Origin: JANXQG01 sp963780045
Lineage (GTDB): Bacteria > Planctomycetota > Planctomycetia > Pirellulales > Thermoguttaceae
Length of the DNA stretch: 64,000 nt
Reading direction: 5' to 3'
Assembly: GCA_963780045.1 (NCBI GenBank)
Contig: CAVZZZ010000001.1
Span: 5,456,001 to 5,520,000, forward strand
Position numbers and translations under genes: made by a program. Positions 59,503 to 64,000 of the stretch are shown in pieces. Every line of letters begins with the position of its first letter. Position 1 is the stretch's first letter. The notes below the pieces were generated by a model. It was given only the letters and a program-made list of their open reading frames with translations, made no database searches and was not told the origin of the DNA.

Positions 59503-60746
59503 TTCTCTACGACCGTGCTGTGCAAGGCCATTTGCATTTCTTGAAAAGTGCGCCGGCAGGCGAAGCGCCGCCAGACGAAGAAGCCCGCCGCACAAACGGC
59601 GGCTAGTGCCAAGGTCGACGGCTCAGGCACGGGTTGCGCGTTATTGCCACCCTCGGCGTCGGCGCCAGCAGTACCAAAGCGAACGGATGCCTCCGCGCCA
59701 ACTATGACGTTCGCTCCCGTGGGTACCGAGTTGGCGCCGACGAATACCAGTGTGCCCGCGGTGACTGACGTGCCGCCGCTGTAATTGTCCGAGCCGCTAA
59801 GAACCAGCAGGCCGGCGCCGATTTTGGTCAGGCTTCCGCTACCACTGAGGCCGGTGGAGACAGTGAGGGTTCCGATGGCGGTGTCGAAATTCGCGTTGCC
59901 GCCGGCGGCTAAGGAGATGGGCATGCTTATGGACGAATTGGCCGCGGTGTAGAGTGTGCCTCCGCTGACATTAAACGATGCGCTGCCGGGGCCTTTGGCC
60001 AAAGTGCCGAAGGATAGCAGGCCGCCCTGGAGATTGTAGCTCCCCGACGAGCCCTCGTTCTGCGAAAGAACAATACTGTTGGATACAGTATTGGTCCCGC
60101 CCGACTGGGTAAAACTGGCCGCAGCCGTATCACCCACGACTTCCTGTTTCGCATTGAGCAACCCGCTGCCATTAAGGGTGTATGAGCCGTTGCCGTTAAT
60201 GCCAATATCTAATTCATTGGAGACCGAACACGTTCCCGCCGACAGGGAGAAGCTCCCGGACCCCGAATTGCCGACTTCCACAAACGGGGCCCAGAGACTT
60301 CCGCCGCTGAGGACGTAGCTTCCGCTGATGCCCGAATCATTTCCAAGCAGCAAGTAGGTCGCAATCGAGTGCGTCCCGCCCGACTGTGCGAAGATGCCCG
60401 GACTAGCGTTGCCAATCAATTCCGAGATGGCTGGATTAGTGACGAACAAGCTGCCCGAGTTCATCTGGATCGCGCCGGTTCCCGTTCCGCCCAGCGTTAG
60501 GCTCAAGCACGTCTCGCCGCTCTTGGTGATCGTCACGGTTCCGCCGTTGACAATGTAGGCAGAGTCATTTGAAGTCGGCACTGAACTGCCGCTCCAGCAA
60601 GCGGAGTTAGACCAGTCGCCCGGCTGCGACATTGCCCAATAATAGTTTGCCGCTCGAGAGTCACTTACAGCGAGAATTGCGGCGACCGCGACGAGAATTA
60701 CAGCCAGCCCGCGCGCTGGCAAGTTCATCACGGGCCTCGCTTTCAT
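59493..60746 (-). CDS. PEP-CTERM secreted autotransporter-like protein
   Basis: ATG 60746 (MKARPVMNLPARGLAVILVA) starts a signal peptide; a second ATG at 60728 is possible. The body is made of beta-type repeats such as SGGSLWAPFVEVGNSGSGSF, NGSYTLNGSGLL and GSGSLTKIGAGLLVLSGSDN, the last being the autotransporter-associated repeat. The PEP-CTERM signal is VPEPSTLALAAVCAAGFFVW then RRFACRR, followed by about 17 unusual extra residues (FQEMQMALHSTVVENTP) that run into the tRNA-Glu gene. The ATG shares the A of the upstream gene's TAA (TAATG), so translation is coupled. It is surface-related; function unknown. Confidence 0.85.
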   Translation of the reverse strand: MKARPVMNLPARGLAVILVAVAAILAVSDSRAANYYWAMSQPGDWSNSACWSGSSVPTSNDSAYIVNGGTVTITKSGETCLSLTLGGTGTGAIQMNSGSLFVTNPAISELIGNASPGIFAQSGGTHSIATYLLLGNDSGISGSYVLSGGSLWAPFVEVGNSGSGSFSLSAGTCSVSNELDIGINGNGSYTLNGSGLLNAKQEVVGDTAAASFTQSGGTNTVSNSIVLSQNEGSSGSYNLQGGLLSFGTLAKGPGSASFNVSGGTLYTAANSSISMPISLAAGGNANFDTAIGTLTVSTGLSGSGSLTKIGAGLLVLSGSDNYSGGTSVTAGTLVFVGANSVPTGANVIVGAEASVRFGTAGADAEGGNNAQPVPEPSTLALAAVCAAGFFVWRRFACRRTFQEMQMALHSTVVENTP

Positions 60747-61729
60747 TACCTCATCCGACGGCGCCGCAAGGGAAAACCAAATAACGTCACGAGACCCGCT
60801 GCCGCGGCGGCCAAAGCCAGAGTAGAGGGCTCGGGGGTGCCCGTGGGGATTACGCCCGACAGCTCTTTGTCTTTGCTGATGAGCAACGAACTGCCCGGAT
60901 TCAGGGTCCTGTCCCACTCGTAGGACCAGCTTACGTCACCCTGTCCCACTCCAGGGTCCGGCACGTTGTTATTAACCTGGGCGAGCGTGTAATCCGGGGT
61001 GTTCGCAATCTCGTTGAGCAGATTCGGCACAAACCCGTCCTCGCGATAGTTTGGCTTCGGGGTTATGACCGCTTCGGCAATCGTTTCCACATCGGGCGGC
61101 GGATTCGTCAGCGGGCCGTTCCATTGACTTACGGCATTGGAGTTCTGGAATTGTACGGAATCTCCGGCCCCGCCCCCCCCCCGCTCGTACCCCCGTTCAG
61201 CGTGAAATTGGAGGTCCTGGAAGAAATGAAAGTCCAGCGGAGAACTGCCGCCGTTGGTAATGTTGATCGACTCTCCCAAGTCGGAGGCGCCGCTGCCCGG
61301 CACCCCGCCCGTCAACAGGTAGGTTACGGCGATTGTCAAGCCGTTGCTTCCGGCGTAGCTGATGGTGGCCTCCGCGGAGGACGATTGGGTGATTGTCGAG
61401 GGCCCAAGGGTATCGAGCGAATTCTGTTGATCCGCAGTGCCGCTGCCGATGCGATACCAGAACCACTGCGAGTATAGCTGGTTAGTGTTGTCGACCGTCC
61501 AACTGGTTACACCCCTCGTGCCGCTTGGATTCAACGTGACCACTGAATTGCCGTTATCAAGCGTGATGATGTTTTGACCGAACGAAGTCGCCGCGCCGCT
61601 GAACCAGAGTAGTCCCCAGACGGCAACTAATACCGTACGACGCAAATACTCTCGCGCTCTCGATAACGAGGAACCCAGGCTGCGTCGAGCATCCAACTTG
61701 AGGCAATCGCGGCACACAAACCGTTTCAT
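60746..61729 (-). CDS. PEP-CTERM secreted protein
   Basis: The 327-residue protein has a signal segment (TVLVAVWGLLWFSGAATSFG), a beta-rich body (NIITLDNGNSVVTLNPSGT, LYSQWFWYRIGSGTADQQNS, HFFQDLQFHAERGYERGG), and a C-terminal PEP-CTERM signal TPEPSTLALAAAAAGLVTLF then LRRRRMR. A C10 run at 61180-61189 lies in a Gly-rich loop (RGGGGAGD) and is a likely indel site, although the frame is open. TAATG overlap with the next gene makes an operon of two PEP-CTERM genes. No exosortase is seen nearby. Confidence 0.85.
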   Translation of the reverse strand: MKRFVCRDCLKLDARRSLGSSLSRAREYLRRTVLVAVWGLLWFSGAATSFGQNIITLDNGNSVVTLNPSGTRGVTSWTVDNTNQLYSQWFWYRIGSGTADQQNSLDTLGPSTITQSSSAEATISYAGSNGLTIAVTYLLTGGVPGSGASDLGESINITNGGSSPLDFHFFQDLQFHAERGYERGGGGAGDSVQFQNSNAVSQWNGPLTNPPPDVETIAEAVITPKPNYREDGFVPNLLNEIANTPDYTLAQVNNNVPDPGVGQGDVSWSYEWDRTLNPGSSLLISKDKELSGVIPTGTPEPSTLALAAAAAGLVTLFGFPLRRRRMR

Positions 61730-62008
61730 GACCTACCTCCGTACACTTCTTGGCCGCCGTCCTGCCAGGCAGCGAATTGCACCCGCTATTAACAACTGCT
61801 CACAACTAAGTGCGCCTTGCGGGTGTTACACGAATCTAGGGCTACTCAGGTCAAGATACTCCTGTTTGAAATTCTTGTCAACGATCTGGCTGGGTAAGCT
61901 GTGTGGAAGCTCTGTGGACAATCTGTGGAAGGTTGTCTCGCGACAGAGTGACAGTTGGTACGGCGAAGTAATGATAGAATTGCCCGGGGGGGCTGGGACG
62001 ACGTTTGG

Positions 62009-62629
62009 ATGAATTCGAGCATGACGGCAAAAGCGGCAATAATTCTGCTATGCACCGCCGCGGCGGTTGTCTACGGCATCGTCCACGACCAGATTACCGC
62101 CCGGCTATGCGTCGAGTATTTCACGATCGCGCATCCGCCGTTGTTTCACACATCGTCGCCGGCGATGCTCGGTCTTTGCTGGGGAGTCGCGGCGACGTTT
62201 CCACTGGGCGCGTCAGTCGGCGCAATCCTGGCAATCGTGTCGCAGTCGGACGGGATATCGCCGACTCCCGTGCGAATAGTGCTTACGTTGATTTGCCGAT
62301 TGTTGGCGATCATGGCAATATCCGCGGCGTTTGCGGGGCTCGCCGGCTTTGAGCTTTCGCGGCGGGCGATCATCGAGCTTCCGACCGGCTTTGCGGAGAT
62401 AATCTCCGCCGACCGATACGATCGTTTCATGGCCGTTTGGTTCGCTCACGGCGCGAGCTATGTCGTCGGCTTGGCCGGCAGTTCCGTCATCATCTTGCGG
62501 CTTTGGGCGGAGAGAGCCAGGCCCCATTTTATTTCGGTGTTTCCACATTCGAAGTGGGCATTTGTTCGAACCGTGCTCATTGCTATTCTAGCTGGTTTGG
62601 CCGTTTGGCTTCGGTTTTTCCACGAGTAA
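62009..62629 (+). CDS. Conserved four-helix membrane protein, unknown function
   Basis: ATG 62009 (MNSSMTAKAAIILLCTAAAV) was chosen over 61955 because hydrophobic sequence starts there. Four helices are seen (AAIILLCTAAAVVYGIVHD, LGLCWGVAATFPLGASVGAI, IVLTLICRLLAIMAISAAFA, YVVGLAGSSVIILRL). The signature ITARLCVEYFTIAHPPLFHT between helices 1 and 2 is conserved in bacterial hypothetical membrane proteins. A G-run Shine-Dalgarno lies at about 15 nt. The function is unknown. It may be an operon with the frameshifted gene 7 bp downstream. Confidence 0.75.
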   Translation: MNSSMTAKAAIILLCTAAAVVYGIVHDQITARLCVEYFTIAHPPLFHTSSPAMLGLCWGVAATFPLGASVGAILAIVSQSDGISPTPVRIVLTLICRLLAIMAISAAFAGLAGFELSRRAIIELPTGFAEIISADRYDRFMAVWFAHGASYVVGLAGSSVIILRLWAERARPHFISVFPHSKWAFVRTVLIAILAGLAVWLRFFHE

Positions 62630-62636
62630 AGCTGAC

Positions 62637-63499
62637 ATGAAGGACAAGCTGTTTAGGGCGGTTGCACACTTCGACCTCCGGCTGAAACAGGCCCTCGGCG
62701 AAGAAAGCGAACTACTTTACCATTTCCTGCGGCTGCTGATGGCTGTGGTCGTCCTGGCGCTCGTCGTCGGAATACTGCTTTGGATTCTCTCCGCGGTCTT
62801 TAACGTCGTTTCCGTCATTTTTTGGGCGTTCATCGCGGCCGCGCCTATCTGCTGGGGATCGCGATAATTGCGGGTGTTACGGCCGTGGTGGTATCTTGGC
62901 GGCGCAAGATGCGCAAACGCCAAGTCAGCCCGAAGCCCAGGCGGCCGTTCCGCCGCGCGGTGCTTCGCAGAAAGCAACGGATTCACAGCCGCCAATCTAC
63001 GGTGACGCGATCCGGTACGAATTGCTCGCGGCGGACCAGCCGACGCGAAGCGGCACCCACAGCGTGTTGGCGTCGCTGCAGCGACTTCGACCATCGCCTG
63101 CAGCTTGTCATCTCGCCGGCGCATTACATCGACCTCTTCGGCGACAACTGGGCGGCCGTGCGGCAGTTCGTGGAATCGACACAGGGCAGAAGCGTGCCCG
63201 AAGTCTCCGCGGCGCTCGTCGAAATCGTCATTCTGTACAAACGGTCGCAGGAAGTCCGTTGGGCGCCGATCAACCACGAACGGATCCACGCCTGGTGGAG
63301 CGAGGCCGCGCGGCGGCGAAAGGCGCTTTCCGACGCTTTGGACGCGGCAGCCGCCATCACGCGGAACGACGCAGCTTCGGCTTCCGAGATGACCGCCGCA
63401 CCTCCTTCGCAACCGCGACACGGCGATCCGCCAAAGCTCGGCGCACCGCCAACGCTGGATGATTTGCTACGGTACCACGAGTGGCTCAACGCGAAGTAA
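62637..63499 (+). CDS. Membrane-anchored protein of unknown function, probably frameshifted
   Basis: The start MKDKLFRAVAHFDLRLKQAL leads into a hydrophobic helix (LLMAVVVLALVVGILLWILS). The frame then appears to shift near 62840 (second helix AYLLGIAIIAGVTAVVVSW), again near 62940 (PEAQAAVPPRGASQKATDSQ), and near 63085 (DFDHRLQLVISPAHYIDLFG), ending LLRYHEWLNAK. Only the first and last frames have strong coding character; the middle is less certain, so the gene could be two genes. No known family is recognised. A 7-bp gap from the upstream membrane protein suggests co-transcription. Confidence 0.5.
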
Positions 63500-63506
63500 T
63501 CGACAC

Positions 63507-64000
63507 TTACGCCGCTAGGCGCCGCTTCCTGGCAACACGCATGAGAGGGCCCGAGGAGAGAACGGGTTGCGTCAGCTCCCAGCAGAACGCTTCCGCGCTG
63601 CCGTCACTGAAGAAGCGAATAAGGTTGTTTTCCTGGCTGCGGTTGAGGCGACTGATCGTCCAGTGCAAACGCTGCTTTGCGCAATGGTTGGCATGAGGGG
63701 ACAACGGATCGTAGACGCGCCACGGCCAGCCTTCCTCTTCGAAAGCGTCCAGAACTGCTTCTTGGTTCGGCGAACGAAGTCGGAAGCGCTTGACGACCAA
63801 TTCGCCGAGCAAGAGGGCGCGACGCTCGCGATCCCAGCGCGGAACGCGGTCCTTGCCGTTTTGTTTCGCGGCGTGGCGCGGGGCACCCACGAAGCGGGTC
63901 GGGGCGCCCACGCGCAGCGAAGGGTCCGGCGCGGCGGCAGTAAACGGAATAATGTCGGGCGCGGCGCCTTGGCCTTCCACAATCAGCAATCCTTGCTCGG
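63507..64000 (-). CDS. Conserved protein of unknown function, partial at the right edge
   Basis: The frame is open to the window end, with EQGLLIVEGQGAAPDIIPFT at the edge, then PRWDRERRALLLGELVVKRF, RLRSPNQEAVLDAFEEEGWP and WRVYDPLSPHANHCAKQRLH, WTISRLNRSQENNLIRFFSD. The basic/aromatic C-terminal half resembles small planctomycete proteins of unknown function that bind DNA or carry a winged-helix-like fold, but I assign no family. It is convergent with the preceding gene 7 bp away. The true N-terminus lies outside the window. Confidence 0.6.
   Translation of the reverse strand, partial: EQGLLIVEGQGAAPDIIPFTAAAPDPSLRVGAPTRFVGAPRHAAKQNGKDRVPRWDRERRALLLGELVVKRFRLRSPNQEAVLDAFEEEGWPWRVYDPLSPHANHCAKQRLHWTISRLNRSQENNLIRFFSDGSAEAFCWELTQPVLSSGPLMRVARKRRLAA

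Noticed and set aside
61898..61930. Three TGTGGA words resembling DnaA boxes in the 61.9 kb gap
   Set aside because: Only one is close to TGTGGATAA, and no dnaA/dnaN/gyr genes or AT-rich unwinding region are nearby, so no origin is claimed.

Overview
The window looks like chromosomal DNA of a planctomycete, probably Pirellulales-like. The evidence is high GC content, the N-terminal surface-protein motif LEPLEDRRML, several PEP-CTERM secreted proteins, a PSCyt1/DUF1549/DUF1553 cytochrome-type protein, a BBP7-type beta-barrel, a MoxR-DUF58-BatA cluster, a DUF4159 protein, and many Tat-exported oxidoreductases and TIM-barrel isomerases. There are no phage, plasmid or CRISPR hallmarks.

Layout. 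1-5.0 kb (minus): MoxR ATPase, an antitoxin-like small protein with an overlapping retropepsin-like gene, DUF58 and a BatA-type membrane protein. 5.2-10.6 kb (plus): DUF4159 protein, a Cu/Zn-type permease, and a thioredoxin-trypsin fusion. 10.8-15.6 kb: a CAT-anticodon tRNA, an AlkA-type glycosylase, and the assimilatory sulfite reductase pair cysJ-cysI. 16-23.3 kb: small membrane protein, BBP7 beta-barrel, C45 acyltransferase, eroded toxin-antitoxin pair, lysyl-PG-synthase-type membrane protein, S46 peptidase. 23.5-27.5 kb: zinc-ribbon microprotein, a PEP-CTERM protein and a LEPLEDRRML/FG-GAP protein that share a domain. 27.5-34.5 kb: a Tat-exported sugar module (GH144-like, two Gfo/Idh/MocA oxidoreductases, two TIM-barrel isomerases). 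34.6-42.1 kb: a repeat-rich accessory zone with a REP-associated transposase (RAYT), REP doublets, broken surface-protein genes, an LRR membrane protein and two arrays of 11-bp periodic repeats. 42.1-50.7 kb: orphan RNA polymerase alpha-CTD protein, PQQ-type beta-propeller, DUF3592 protein, alpha/beta hydrolase, a large PSCyt1 protein, HAD phosphatase. 50.8-59.2 kb (minus): a heavy-metal CusCBA efflux operon with an embedded Cys-rich exported protein. 59.4-64 kb: tRNA-Glu, two coupled PEP-CTERM genes, membrane proteins and an edge-truncated conserved protein.

About 17-20 reading-frame breaks interrupt otherwise well-conserved genes, in several cases at G, C or A runs. That density points more to indel errors in a draft or long-read assembly than to real gene loss. 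I therefore annotate those genes as single frameshifted CDSs and give the break positions.

How the genes work together. The MoxR cluster is a membrane/periplasmic chaperone-type module. CusC, CusB, CusA and the Cys-rich protein form a metal exporter and likely metal-buffering set. CysJI reduces sulfite to sulfide. The Tat-linked oxidoreductase/isomerase group probably processes glycosides outside the cytoplasm. The repeat-rich 34.6-42.1 kb zone is the most dynamic part of the window.
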